From NCBI GenBank assembly GCA_049275655.1, contig JBASUY010000030.1, positions 1 through 64,000 on the forward strand: a stretch of 64,000 bases of DNA, given 5' to 3'. Below the pieces are notes generated by a model. The model saw nothing but the letters and a program-made list of their open reading frames with translations, was not told the DNA's origin and did no database searches. A program made the translations under genes and the position numbers. Below, piece by piece: positions 24,331 to 33,899 of this stretch; position 1 is the first letter of the stretch; each line of letters begins with the position of its first letter. Source of the stretch: Sherwoodlollariibacterium sp049275655 (GTDB lineage: Bacteria > Omnitrophota > Gorgyraeia > Gygaellales > Profunditerraquicolaceae).

Positions 24331-25555
24331 TTTTGTTTTTTATATCTTTTATTGCCTGGGACAATAAGTATTCCATTTTGTCGGAAAGCTTACATATATT
24401 AAAATTATTTTCTATAAAATACCTACCCCTTTTGCCCATTTCTATCCGATCTTGCACAGACATCTTTTCGATTTTAAATAATGCCTCTACCATCTCACGA
24501 GGATTTTCAGGAGGGATAGAAAACCCTGCTCCGGATTCTAGCACCGGATCATTTGGCGCTTTGCCAGAAAAAATAACTGGCTTCCCTGACGCAAGATAAT
24601 CATATAATTTATTAAGATTTAAGCCGAAACGAAATGAATCCGAAGCTATAACACTAGCAACTAAAATATCTGCTTCTGCTTGAAGCCTTGGCACTTCAGA
24701 TTTCATAACAGGATCCCAAAACTCTACATTCGTTAATTTATTTAGCAATACATATTTTTGGCAGTCAGCCTTTTTGATACCACTACCAATAAGAATAAAA
24801 CGAAAATTCGTGTTTTCTAAATCTTTAATGATTTTTGCTGACTTTATAATAGTGATTACATCATGGGCTTTACCAAAACCACCAACATACATCACAATTA
24901 AAGGCCGATTCTGCTCTTCGCTATATTCCTTAAAATTAGAATAGCGCTCCAAATCTACTCCGTTTGGAATCCAGGTAATCTTCTTCGGGTCTCCTCCGCT
25001 TTCAAGCACATGTTGATGAATAAAAGGCATAGTAGCAGAAATACGACAAGATTTACGGTATAAATATTTTTCCATAGAGCGAAAAATATAATAAATAGGA
25101 TTTCTTTTAGAGAGCCCGCCATCATAAACTAAAGCAATCGGCCAAACATCCCTAACCTCAAAAACAAAAGCTACGCCTTTTATATGAGAAATTATTGCCG
25201 CTACTAAACCGGTTAGTAGCGGTACAGAAGGGCCGATTATTACGTCAGGTTTATCTTTTAGTAACGAATTTGCTACTTGAATAATACGCATAGCATTTAA
25301 CAACATATTCAACCCTCGTCCCCAATTATTACCAGAATAATGTATGGTGCGAAGCCAAATTACTCGAATCCCCTCAATATCTTCAATTCGCCATTTCTCA
25401 CCAATATCTAAATGCTCTGTACGCGTCCAATGGCAATAGCTGTTGGTAAACATAGTGACTTTATGCCCTCGCTTAACGAGCTCTTTAGAAAAATCATAAG
25501 TTCTTGAAGATATACCTTTAGGTTGATCATAGGCAGAAATATACCAAATATTCAT
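24311..25555 (-). CDS. GT4 glycosyltransferase, WbuB-like
   Basis: This is a GT-B family 4 glycosyltransferase of 414 aa. The N-terminal acceptor domain starts MNIWYISAYDQPKGISSRTYDFSKELVKRGH, as in WbuB/PglA-like enzymes. The C-terminal donor domain includes VMYVGGFGKAHDV and LNLNKLYDYLASGKPVIFSG, the E/D-X7-E-like nucleotide-sugar region. It adds a sugar to the polyprenyl-linked repeat unit on the cytoplasmic face. It lies 3 bp from the amidotransferase gene and overlaps the next methyltransferase gene. Confidence 0.87.
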   Translation of the reverse strand: MNIWYISAYDQPKGISSRTYDFSKELVKRGHKVTMFTNSYCHWTRTEHLDIGEKWRIEDIEGIRVIWLRTIHYSGNNWGRGLNMLLNAMRIIQVANSLLKDKPDVIIGPSVPLLTGLVAAIISHIKGVAFVFEVRDVWPIALVYDGGLSKRNPIYYIFRSMEKYLYRKSCRISATMPFIHQHVLESGGDPKKITWIPNGVDLERYSNFKEYSEEQNRPLIVMYVGGFGKAHDVITIIKSAKIIKDLENTNFRFILIGSGIKKADCQKYVLLNKLTNVEFWDPVMKSEVPRLQAEADILVASVIASDSFRFGLNLNKLYDYLASGKPVIFSGKAPNDPVLESGAGFSIPPENPREMVEALFKIEKMSVQDRIEMGKRGRYFIENNFNICKLSDKMEYLLSQAIKDIKNKNAFRRA

Positions 25556-25558
25556 TTT

Positions 25559-26701
25559 CTAAATATTCCTGTATAATTTAGGAATTTGATTAATTATTTT
25601 TATCGTCTTTACAAAATCAACCCCGATAGCATCCAAATACCATTTAATATTTTCATACCTTGGCCTATTTTCTTCTTTAACCATATTTAAGGCATCTTCC
25701 CGGGTTAATTGCCCTTCGCGTATTTGATTGCTTCTAAAGGTGTCGTGCTCGGTAAACCCGGCAACGGTATAATAAATGTAATTGTAGAAGGCGGCTGTTC
25801 CGTCACCAATGCGCCAGGTAGCCTCTGTATCATTAGCTCTTTCCCACTGATATCCCTTTAAGACCTCATCTATAAGGCCTTCATCCCAACGCCAATAATC
25901 AAATATATGGTAGTAATCTCTTTTTTTAGTAAAAGAACGATGATATTCCCCGTAGAGGGTGTCCCAAAGCGACCAATTAAAATAACCGGGGCTTCGCAAC
26001 ATCGCTTTTAATCTAAGGCAATGGTAAACTATCTGCTTAGAGAATCCGTGCATATATACCCGTTTTTCTTCAAAATCAGGCTTAACGCCAAGAAATCCAG
26101 CTTTAAAATGAGTTACTTCAAGAGGATTAACCCCCCACAAATTCAAATTGATTCCGGTTTGTTTCTTTACTCTTTCTACATGGCGGAAAAAATGCTTATC
26201 ACCTGCCGTAAGAATGCTAACCATACCCAAATGCGGAGACTTTAACCAAGCCTTAAGGTTTATTGCAATATTACGCCGCTTTTTAGCTATATTATCGGTA
26301 ATAGTAATATTCTCAACCCCTAAAGCAGAGCACATCCGGCTGATATTCCTTTTCCCTAAACCGGTAATCATACCCCAATCATAGGTATAAGTTACCGGCT
26401 TCATCTTTAACTCATTAACTATAAGATGCAAAGCATAAGAGCTATCGCGCCCCCCTGAAAAAGGGACTATGCAATCTGGGCTGTTTTTTCTGCGGTAAGG
26501 CTCAACTAACCTCAAAAGCTCTTCTTTAGGCTTCGGATTATTGCGTAATTTATAATTATTACAATAATTACAGACCCCCTTTGAATCAAACGAAATAAAA
26601 GGCATAGTCTCTGGGAGGATACATTTAGTGCATCGCTTAAAAGAAAGACGAAGGTATTCTAAGATGTTCTTTTCTTGTATAGTATTCTTGGTGGAAATCA
26701 A
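25559..26701 (-). CDS. N-acetyl sugar amidotransferase (WbpG/PseA/LfnA family)
   Basis: This is a PP-loop ATP-dependent enzyme of 380 aa that converts an acetamido group of a sugar into an acetamidino group. Two cysteine pairs (Cys24/Cys27 and Cys44/Cys47, from RCTKC and CNYC) lie before the ATP-binding FSGGRDSS (81-88), the typical layout. WbpG-type enzymes take ammonia from a HisH/HisF-like partner pair, and neither gene is in this window. The WbpB-WbpD fusion and WbpE-like gene downstream in the locus would make the 3-acetamido precursor, so the likely product is a 3-acetamidino uronic acid. That is inferred from the P. aeruginosa B-band pathway. Confidence 0.88.
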   Translation of the reverse strand: MISTKNTIQEKNILEYLRLSFKRCTKCILPETMPFISFDSKGVCNYCNNYKLRNNPKPKEELLRLVEPYRRKNSPDCIVPFSGGRDSSYALHLIVNELKMKPVTYTYDWGMITGLGKRNISRMCSALGVENITITDNIAKKRRNIAINLKAWLKSPHLGMVSILTAGDKHFFRHVERVKKQTGINLNLWGVNPLEVTHFKAGFLGVKPDFEEKRVYMHGFSKQIVYHCLRLKAMLRSPGYFNWSLWDTLYGEYHRSFTKKRDYYHIFDYWRWDEGLIDEVLKGYQWERANDTEATWRIGDGTAAFYNYIYYTVAGFTEHDTFRSNQIREGQLTREDALNMVKEENRPRYENIKWYLDAIGVDFVKTIKIINQIPKLYRNI

Positions 26702-26740
26702 GTTTAATTACCTCCAATAAGTATACTTAAAACAAATAGT

Positions 26741-27883
26741 TCATTTATTAAAACTAGAATAAAGAGCCAATAGCTTTATTTCTTGGGATTTCCAAGTAAA
26801 CAAGGGCGCAGTTCTATTAACATTGTCTAGTAGTTCTTTTTTATCCATATTTGTTATTTCCTCAACCGCTGATATAAAACCTCTAACATTATTCTCTAAA
26901 GCTACTACTCCAACTTTATACTTATCTACAAACCTTTTCATTTCAGGTAAATTTGAACATATTATAGGTAAACCAGCTGCTAAATATTCAAACATTTTAT
27001 TAGGCAAGCAATATCTATCTGACAAAGAGACGTCTTCTATAAAAGAAACGCCAAAATCAGCTGAAGCAGTATATTCCAATAATACTCCTGGAGAAACTGG
27101 TTTATGATAAAATAATATTTTATTACTTTGATTTGATATAATTATTCTTTTATACAGCTCTCCTTCCCCCATAAAAATAATCACATGCTTATCATCGCTC
27201 TTTTTTAAAAAAGCCTCTATCAAAATTTCAATACCCCTACCCTTACATAAGTAACCTTGATATAAAAATATAAGTTGATCCTTTCTAATCCCGAACCTTT
27301 TCCTAAAATGATCATGCGAAAGTAATGTTTGAGAAGTAACTAACGGACAATTAAGTATCACTTCGGGCTTTTTTATGTAATATAAGCGGGAATACTCTTC
27401 TGCAATAGAATCACTTACTACAATAACCGCATCAGCATATTTAATTAACAACCGCTCAATAATTATTGCTATTATTTTCCCTATCCCAGTTAAACCGTTT
27501 CTTTGGGTTTCATGCTCATGGGCATCATAAATGACATGTATAAAATTAAAGGATGCCCATTTAAAGAATACCCCGATAGGTAAAGCTAAAAGATCATGAC
27601 AATGTATAAGGAATATATTTTTAGATTTATAATAAACGACTATTTTGAAAAAAAATAAGAAGTACTTAATAGCTTTAATAAAAAATCCCTTGTTTCTACT
27701 TTTCGTGAGTAATTTTATCCGATGAACTTTAACCCCGTCGATAACCTCATCCGCGGGTAGACCATCTTTATGAAAAGCGATTACTGTAACATTATACCCA
27801 TATTCGCGTAATGAACGAGCTTCATTTAAAACGCGATTATCATGAGTAAACTCATTTAATAAAATCATTAATAATTTTTTCAT
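26741..27883 (-). CDS. GT4 glycosyltransferase
   Basis: This is a GT-B family 4 enzyme of 380 aa. The N-terminal half has RVLNEARSLREYGYNVTVIAFHKDG and IHCHDLLALPIG, and the C-terminal half has FLYQGYLCKGRGIEILIEAF and LPNKMFEYLAAGLPIICSNLPEM, the donor-sugar region. It transfers a sugar during repeat-unit assembly. It is preceded by a 64-bp A/T-rich gap and followed by a 39-bp gap to the amidotransferase gene. The acceptor and donor cannot be inferred. Confidence 0.85.
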   Translation of the reverse strand: MKKLLMILLNEFTHDNRVLNEARSLREYGYNVTVIAFHKDGLPADEVIDGVKVHRIKLLTKSRNKGFFIKAIKYFLFFFKIVVYYKSKNIFLIHCHDLLALPIGVFFKWASFNFIHVIYDAHEHETQRNGLTGIGKIIAIIIERLLIKYADAVIVVSDSIAEEYSRLYYIKKPEVILNCPLVTSQTLLSHDHFRKRFGIRKDQLIFLYQGYLCKGRGIEILIEAFLKKSDDKHVIIFMGEGELYKRIIISNQSNKILFYHKPVSPGVLLEYTASADFGVSFIEDVSLSDRYCLPNKMFEYLAAGLPIICSNLPEMKRFVDKYKVGVVALENNVRGFISAVEEITNMDKKELLDNVNRTAPLFTWKSQEIKLLALYSSFNK

Positions 27884-27947
27884 TGCTATAAATTATTTTT
27901 AAAAATACTAACAAATATACTAAATCTAAAAAACAAAAAACCTATAA

Positions 27948-29804
27948 CTAATTATAATCTAACTCAGCGATTAACTGATCAATCGCCCAAACCTGATTTT
28001 GAATATCTGAAACAGAACTACTTCTTGCGTATCGCTTACAAACATATTCATTTAATGTTACCCTATTCCCCGCAATAGACAACAATTCATTTAATGAAGG
28101 ATACAGCCATCCATTTTCTACTAAAAAACGAAAATGATTAATCAACGTCAATAGACGTCTTTTAGGAAAAAGGTTAAACATAACTATAAGCGCTCTAGCG
28201 TCCATAGTTCTATATGAAATATGCGCATAAGCGTTTTTGTTTCCTGAGTAAGAAAGAGTATTTAAAGAAGTTTTTGAATCCTCTTGCCAACCAATATCCC
28301 CAACCCCTCCCCAATAACGCCACAAATAAGGTAATTTATTATTAAACTCGTTGAGTAATATATAATCCAGTAAATTACATAACCATTTTAAAACTACCTT
28401 ATCTTTAGCAAGCATTAGTAAACCCTCTACGTAACCAGAAACATAATTATACGGAACATTAGCCCCATCAGCCCAAAAAGGATACCCTGTACGATATTTC
28501 AAATAAGGTAAGCGCTTTTGGTTAAAAATACAAAAATATTTCTCCTCAACAGTTGATTGAAGAGATAGCATTTCTTGCTGAATTTTTTCTAAATAGTCTC
28601 CCGGAATGAATAAACCCTTCATCTTCTGAGAACGAACAAGCAAGGCTGCTATCCGTCCTAAATGAAGTGCAAATAATAACGGCTCTCTATCTATTGAATA
28701 ACGCTTTACTCTATAGCCCGGATATTCTTTCTCAGATAAAGAAATAACTAGCTGTAGTTCATCTTTCACCCGCCTTTGCAAAATCCCGTTCTTATCAGGG
28801 GCAAGGTGCGGCACTTGACCAGAAAGAATACTTAAAAGCCCGTGTAAATAATAAACTTGACTCCAGGCTATACGGCCTTCAAGATTATTTGCTCCATATT
28901 CCATAATGCCACCGTGCCACATCCGATTTAAATCGTAATTAAAAACTTGTATATATTCTGGTCCTGTTTTAGCAAGACGATAAACAGGCACCCCTTTAAG
29001 CCTACAAATCCCCCAAGGTATGCCTATCTCTTTTATCGGGTTAATTATTGCGCCGCTACAATCCATCAGCCCGACATAATAATTACTATGCTCTTCTAAA
29101 ATAGCGCCATCATATACACCATCATGCTTTTTTCTCAATATAGCAGCGGCTCTATCATTTTCAAAAGCAATTTCAACTATCTCAAATAAGCTTAATTGTT
29201 CTACCTTCCAAGGTAAAATTTTTCCTGTAGATTTTATTGTATAAATAACATTCCCGCCGGCAAGATGAATATTACCATTTTTTTCGTTTATTGAGCCATA
29301 AATTACAGTATCTATACCCCCTAGCGGCAATGATTCTGCTACTAAACTAAGACTATGGTTTTTCTCTTTACTAATACGCCACAAGTCAATACCGCTTGTT
29401 ACATACTCTAAACGCCTACCTGAAGGAGAATTCTTAATAACATCATAGCTAACTAAAAATAAATTGCCTACTTTATCTTCCATAACTAAACAAAGATAGC
29501 TATTCTTGCGCCAATCTAAAGGCAAATTTAAACGATTGAAAGTATTGCTATTTTTTTCAGAAAAATAAACATCAATATAACCAAAAGGATAATTTCTTAC
29601 AACTTCCCATTTTTTATTTTGATAAAGAATTATCTCCTCTCCCCCCGCTGTTACTCTTGTTTTCGGTATTGATATTTCTACAGTTGCTCCTTCCGCTTTT
29701 AAGAGTCCTATTATGGTAAGAAAAAGTAATAATAAGATGGGGTAAAATAAACTTAATAGGGGCAGAAAAGAAGTTCTTCTCCTCTTAAATAAAAGCTGTT
29801 TCAT
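27948..29804 (-). CDS. Exported or membrane-anchored protein of unknown function
   Basis: I do not recognise this 618-aa protein. A basic start (KRRR at 8-11) and a hydrophobic stretch (about 15-37) ending near KAEGATVEIS look like a signal anchor or signal peptide, so the bulk should be periplasmic. The first ~300 residues look beta-rich, with repeated short strands and GG turns. The last ~300 are alpha-helical, with aromatic-rich segments such as RTGYPFWADGANVPYNYVSGY and YLWRYWGGVGDIGWQ, which recall alpha/alpha-barrel glycan-processing proteins such as lyases or epimerases. It lies between a GT4 gene and a Wzy-like polymerase gene, so a role in modifying the polymer is possible but unproven. 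Confidence 0.5.
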   Translation of the reverse strand: MKQLLFKRRRTSFLPLLSLFYPILLLLFLTIIGLLKAEGATVEISIPKTRVTAGGEEIILYQNKKWEVVRNYPFGYIDVYFSEKNSNTFNRLNLPLDWRKNSYLCLVMEDKVGNLFLVSYDVIKNSPSGRRLEYVTSGIDLWRISKEKNHSLSLVAESLPLGGIDTVIYGSINEKNGNIHLAGGNVIYTIKSTGKILPWKVEQLSLFEIVEIAFENDRAAAILRKKHDGVYDGAILEEHSNYYVGLMDCSGAIINPIKEIGIPWGICRLKGVPVYRLAKTGPEYIQVFNYDLNRMWHGGIMEYGANNLEGRIAWSQVYYLHGLLSILSGQVPHLAPDKNGILQRRVKDELQLVISLSEKEYPGYRVKRYSIDREPLLFALHLGRIAALLVRSQKMKGLFIPGDYLEKIQQEMLSLQSTVEEKYFCIFNQKRLPYLKYRTGYPFWADGANVPYNYVSGYVEGLLMLAKDKVVLKWLCNLLDYILLNEFNNKLPYLWRYWGGVGDIGWQEDSKTSLNTLSYSGNKNAYAHISYRTMDARALIVMFNLFPKRRLLTLINHFRFLVENGWLYPSLNELLSIAGNRVTLNEYVCKRYARSSSVSDIQNQVWAIDQLIAELDYN

Positions 29805-29842
29805 TTTTAAAAATATTTATTTAAGATAACATTATTATATAT

Positions 29843-31207
29843 TTAATTAGTCTTTATATTCCTAACAAGCCTAATTTTCCCTGAGTTAACAAACGCTATG
29901 AGTATAATAAAAACAATAAAAATTGATAGTGCGTAGATATCTAAAATAAAATTACTTAACGAAGTTCCGCTCAAGTCTTTAAAGTGCATCATTAACCAAA
30001 CAAATAGAGCGATAGAAAGAGCGGACGATCTTAATCTAAAAACAATAACATTCAGGGCATAAAGTCCGTAACCAATAAAGAGCGGTGGGATAAAAGCTCC
30101 TAAAGCGCCAAAATTAGCATACATCTCACCCCAATATATAGTAGGCATTGATCCAACAACACCTTTAGATAGTTCCCCCGGTTTTAACCACGCCATAAGT
30201 TCTGTTGTTAAATTAATCTGATCAAACGGCAAAACGCCAAAATTTGGGAAAGAACGCCCTAAAAGAAAATTCCGAACCGTAGGAAAATACTCTAAATAAT
30301 GATAAACTGGTTCTATTTGACCAGTAAATAAACGACTAAAGAAGCCTGCAACACGTATTAAAATACTTCTATTTTCTATAAATTCTACAGTAAAAATATA
30401 AATCAATAATGCTATTGCTAATAAAACAATACTGAAAACAGTTAAAACGCGCTTAGTAATCCACCCTTCTTTCTTAACAAAAACATAAATAAAAAATATA
30501 GCGATTAGAAAATTAATTATAGGACCTTTTTCAACAGTCATCAAAAGGCTAAACATAAGAGGAATAGTAGCGCTTATTAAAATTACTTTATTAATAATCG
30601 TACGCTTAAGCAAATATTGAGCGAACAAAACAAATACCCCAAAAGATAGCAGAGCGTACTTAAACAAATGATACCAATGATGCTTGCCCGGGAACGCGTT
30701 AGTCATAAGTGAGCGTGCTGCAGCAACAGATAATCCATCTTCACCTAAACCCAAAGCTACAAAAAGCGCAATCCGCCGAAATCCCACTTTTAATGAATAA
30801 AATATTAGGACCGTTACACAAATTAAAACAAGGGTTAATACTCCGAAAGTTTGTTTAGAATTGCTGGAATTTATTGTAGAAACAGATTTATTCTGTAAAC
30901 CTTCCCAGTATAATTTTCCTAAACGAAAACGAGCAAAAACGAATCCAACAATCATCAAGGTTATTGTAACTGAAGTATATAAAAATACTCTTAAAATTAA
31001 CTCTTGATTAGTTACATCAAACACTCGGAATTTATCAAGTTTAAAATATAATAACGGTAACCCCAAATATTGGAAAACATAAAAAAATATAATCACAATA
31101 GTAGGTATAGATAAACGTAGTAAATTAAGACCTCCTGCTTTAAGCATATAGTACCATAACACTTGTAACCCAATCCATATAATTATAAATGCTATATCTG
31201 TAAACAT
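29843..31207 (-). CDS. O-antigen polymerase-like membrane protein (Wzy)
   Basis: This is a polytopic membrane protein of 454 aa with about eleven hydrophobic spans spread over its length. The loop PTIYWGEMYANFGALGAFIPPLFIGY near the C terminus and GPIINFLIAIFFIY mid-protein resemble oligosaccharide repeat-unit polymerases. It probably polymerises lipid-linked units at the periplasmic face. It lies directly after the flippase gene (31 bp gap), the usual Wzx/Wzy pairing. Sequence conservation in this family is low, so the call rests on topology and position. Confidence 0.72.
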   Translation of the reverse strand: MFTDIAFIIIWIGLQVLWYYMLKAGGLNLLRLSIPTIVIIFFYVFQYLGLPLLYFKLDKFRVFDVTNQELILRVFLYTSVTITLMIVGFVFARFRLGKLYWEGLQNKSVSTINSSNSKQTFGVLTLVLICVTVLIFYSLKVGFRRIALFVALGLGEDGLSVAAARSLMTNAFPGKHHWYHLFKYALLSFGVFVLFAQYLLKRTIINKVILISATIPLMFSLLMTVEKGPIINFLIAIFFIYVFVKKEGWITKRVLTVFSIVLLAIALLIYIFTVEFIENRSILIRVAGFFSRLFTGQIEPVYHYLEYFPTVRNFLLGRSFPNFGVLPFDQINLTTELMAWLKPGELSKGVVGSMPTIYWGEMYANFGALGAFIPPLFIGYGLYALNVIVFRLRSSALSIALFVWLMMHFKDLSGTSLSNFILDIYALSIFIVFIILIAFVNSGKIRLVRNIKTN

Positions 31208-31238
31208 AATTACTCACAACCTAAAAAACATCAATTAG

Positions 31239-32726
31239 TTAGCGAGGGGAAACAGCATAAATCTTATTTATATAATTCAGCATAAGCTTCCGCAGTGTTC
31301 TATCAAATAAAAATAATATTACATAGTATACCAAAAGAGAAACACAGCCTATGCTTAAAATAAACATAGAACGAACACCATACATTTTTAAAATAAGAAT
31401 CGGCGACATAACCACAATAGCTATAAATATTATACGTAATAAGTCATAAGTTAGATCACCTATGGACACTTCTGATTTCCTAAGAATATAAAGGCAGAGG
31501 TAAAAATACATTAATACTCCTGAAAACGAAAATAACGCCAAAGAGATAAAAATATTATTTAAAAAACCCCCGATAGATAGGCTAAAAATCCTAATAATCA
31601 AAAGAAGGAGATTAAAAAACAAAAACCATCTTTGCTTTTCCATAATAGTAACAACAGTTGAAATAGGTGCGCTAATAAAATTAAACAAAATCCATGGAGC
31701 CAAAATCTGAGAATAAATGCCTGCTTCCCCCCACTGCTCTCCAAAAAATATTAAAAAGATATCTTTGCCTAATAATAAGACTAAAAAAATGGGAAATAAA
31801 CCTAACGCTACTAGTTTAATAAAAGTTTCTTTTACTACATTAGAAAGATTCCCTTCATTTTTGGCCACAGAAGCATGTTGAAAAAAAACTTGCGAAATAG
31901 CTCCCCCTATCATATTGGTTGGCATAGTAAGGAGTTTAAATCCTAAAGCATAAAAACCTACAACAGTTGACGGAAAGAATGTTGCCAAAAGCAAAGGAGG
32001 TGAAAGAGTAGAGATAACATTTACCAAGCTAGCCCACGAATCATAAATGGGTAATCTTTTATAACGTATTATCCCTTCTCGGATTGCTTGCCATTGAATA
32101 GGTTTTAAAAAAATTTTGAGATCGGTACGATATATCAGAATCCCTAAAAATAATACCGCTACAAATTGTCCTATTATTCCGGATGTAATCATTGAACCAA
32201 CTGTAGCATAACCAAAAAAACCAAAACCAAAGGTTAAAGATACAGTAATTATGGCACTAATGGCTCCGGCTATAGATATCCGACTAAAATATTTAGTGCG
32301 TAAACTCCAATAATTAAATACCTGAAATATCCCAAAAAGCAAGACAACTACCGGAACTAACCATAAAAAAGTTCCCAATACCGGAATATTTAGTATTCTC
32401 GCTATCTGAAAACGCCCAAACCAAACAATAAAAAATATTAATAAAGAAACAACGATTGAAAACCCTACGCTAACCCTAAATAGATTAATAGCGTCGTCTT
32501 CGCGCTGTGGTAACATAATAGTTAACTCATAACGCATACAAACAATAACTCCTAGAATACCTGTTATAGATGAAAAGGAGGCAACTACACCATAAACCTC
32601 TGGTGCATAAATTCGAGCTAAAATAGGAGCGAATAAAAACCCTATTAGTTGTGCTAAAAAAGCTCCAGAGATAAGGTTAATTACGCTATTAAAAAAATTT
32701 GTTTTCCCTCTAGAAACTACATTCAT
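31239..32726 (-). CDS. wzx: Polysaccharide flippase (Wzx family)
   Basis: This is a polysaccharide-exporter superfamily member of 495 aa with about 12-14 transmembrane spans. The N-terminal LISGAFLAQLIGFLFAPILARIYAPEVYGVVASFSSI is the family signature, and YKRLPIYDSWASLVNVISTLSPPLLLATFF follows mid-protein. It flips undecaprenyl-linked repeat units from the cytoplasmic to the periplasmic face. Its start overlaps the WbpE-like aminotransferase gene by 4 bp (ATGA), and a Wzy-like polymerase follows. Confidence 0.87.
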   Translation of the reverse strand: MNVVSRGKTNFFNSVINLISGAFLAQLIGFLFAPILARIYAPEVYGVVASFSSITGILGVIVCMRYELTIMLPQREDDAINLFRVSVGFSIVVSLLIFFIVWFGRFQIARILNIPVLGTFLWLVPVVVLLFGIFQVFNYWSLRTKYFSRISIAGAISAIITVSLTFGFGFFGYATVGSMITSGIIGQFVAVLFLGILIYRTDLKIFLKPIQWQAIREGIIRYKRLPIYDSWASLVNVISTLSPPLLLATFFPSTVVGFYALGFKLLTMPTNMIGGAISQVFFQHASVAKNEGNLSNVVKETFIKLVALGLFPIFLVLLLGKDIFLIFFGEQWGEAGIYSQILAPWILFNFISAPISTVVTIMEKQRWFLFFNLLLLIIRIFSLSIGGFLNNIFISLALFSFSGVLMYFYLCLYILRKSEVSIGDLTYDLLRIIFIAIVVMSPILILKMYGVRSMFILSIGCVSLLVYYVILFLFDRTLRKLMLNYINKIYAVSPR

Positions 32727-33847
32727 AAAGTTTCTTTTAAGGCTATAGATATTTCTAGTATTTGTTCTTTTGTTAATTCAGGGCACATCGGTAAAGAAAG
32801 GACTTCTTCTTGGGCTGTCTCTGCAATCGGAAAATCACCCTTCTTGTAACCTAAATCCTTGTATATCTCTTGAAGGTGTAAGCAAAGAGGATAGTATATT
32901 GTTGAAGGAATGCCTTTTTCTTTAAGGCGGTTTTGTATTTCTTGGCGCTTCTTGTTTTTTATTCTGATTGTGTAATAGTTGTAGGTATGTTTATAACAGG
33001 GGACACTCTGCTCCGCAGGGTGTCCCCTGTCGAATCCCTGGGCTAACTCTCCAAGCAATTCATTATAGTACTTAGCATTTTCTATTCTTTTGTTTATCCA
33101 CTCATCAATGTATCTTAATTTTACCCTTAATATTGCCGCCTGTATTGTATCTAAACGGCTATTAAATCCATGCATGCCATAATAATACTTTTTAACTGAA
33201 CCATGGTTACGTAAACACTTTAATTTTTGGGCGATTTCTTCATTGTCGGTAATAACCATGCCCCCATCGCCATAGCAACCCAAGGTCTTAGCAGGGAAAA
33301 AACTTAAGCAACCGCAATCCCCAAAAGAGCCGATTTTCTTACCCCTATACTCTGACCCAAAGCTTTGCGCGCAATCCTCTACTACTTTAAGTTTGTGTTT
33401 AGCGGCAATCGTTATTATTTTATCCATTTGGCAGGGCATTCCGTAAAGATGGACCGGTAGAAGCGCTTTTGTGGCAGGAGTAATCTTAGATTCTATTTTA
33501 TCCGGGTCTATATTGCAGGTTACAGGGTCAATATCGCAAAAGACCGGAGTAGCCCCTGTCCGGGATATAGCTTCTGTAGTAGCGATAAAAGTAAATGGGG
33601 TAGTTATTACTTCATCTTTGCTTCCTATCCCTAAAGCAGTTAATGCCAAGACAAGAGCATCAGTGCCGGAAGCTACCCCCAGCGCAAACTTTGTGCCAAA
33701 ATACTGCGCAATCTCCTCTTCAAAAAGAGTAACTTGATTCCCCTGTATAAAAGCACTTTCATTTATAACGCTTTGAATAGCAGCATCGATTTCCGGTTTA
33801 ATTGAATTGTATTGAGATTTAAGGTCGGTCATTTGTATTTTAGACAT
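32723..33847 (-). CDS. DegT-family aminotransferase, WbpE-like
   Basis: This PLP-dependent aminotransferase of 374 aa probably acts on a UDP-3-keto-glucuronic acid derivative. GVASGTDALVLALTALGIG (57-75), VHLYGMPCQMD (132-142), VVEDCAQSFGSEY and SFFPAKTLGCYGDGGMV, with Lys187 as the PLP lysine, are clear. The adjacent upstream gene is a WbpB-WbpD fusion, and these three activities are consecutive in UDP-GlcNAc(3NAc)A synthesis. Residues about 273-284 (DRGHPAEQSVPC) are encoded by a 35-bp palindrome inserted in a variable surface loop without breaking the frame. The start has AAGGAT-type spacing and a repeat lies 20 bp upstream. Confidence 0.9.
   Translation of the reverse strand: MSKIQMTDLKSQYNSIKPEIDAAIQSVINESAFIQGNQVTLFEEEIAQYFGTKFALGVASGTDALVLALTALGIGSKDEVITTPFTFIATTEAISRTGATPVFCDIDPVTCNIDPDKIESKITPATKALLPVHLYGMPCQMDKIITIAAKHKLKVVEDCAQSFGSEYRGKKIGSFGDCGCLSFFPAKTLGCYGDGGMVITDNEEIAQKLKCLRNHGSVKKYYYGMHGFNSRLDTIQAAILRVKLRYIDEWINKRIENAKYYNELLGELAQGFDRGHPAEQSVPCYKHTYNYYTIRIKNKKRQEIQNRLKEKGIPSTIYYPLCLHLQEIYKDLGYKKGDFPIAETAQEEVLSLPMCPELTKEQILEISIALKETL
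32996..33030. repeat. Palindrome inserted inside the WbpE-like gene
   Basis: ACAGGGGACACTCTG and CAGGGTGTCCCCTGT form a 15-bp stem with one mismatch around a 5-nt loop. The stem uses the same GGGGACAC core as the 90-bp element. It sits in the coding region of the aminotransferase. Confidence 0.88.
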
Positions 33848-33867
33848 ATAAATCCTTTCTTAAATTA

Positions 33868-33896
33868 AGGGACAGCCCCCTTTGGGGGCAGTCCCT
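33868..33896. repeat. Family B palindrome
   Basis: AGGGACAGCCCCC and GGGGGCAGTCCCT form a stem with one central mismatch around TTT, in the 52-bp gap between the WbpE-like gene and the WbpB-WbpD fusion gene. The T-run follows on the plus strand, while both genes read on the minus strand. Confidence 0.85.
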
Positions 33897-33899
33897 TTT

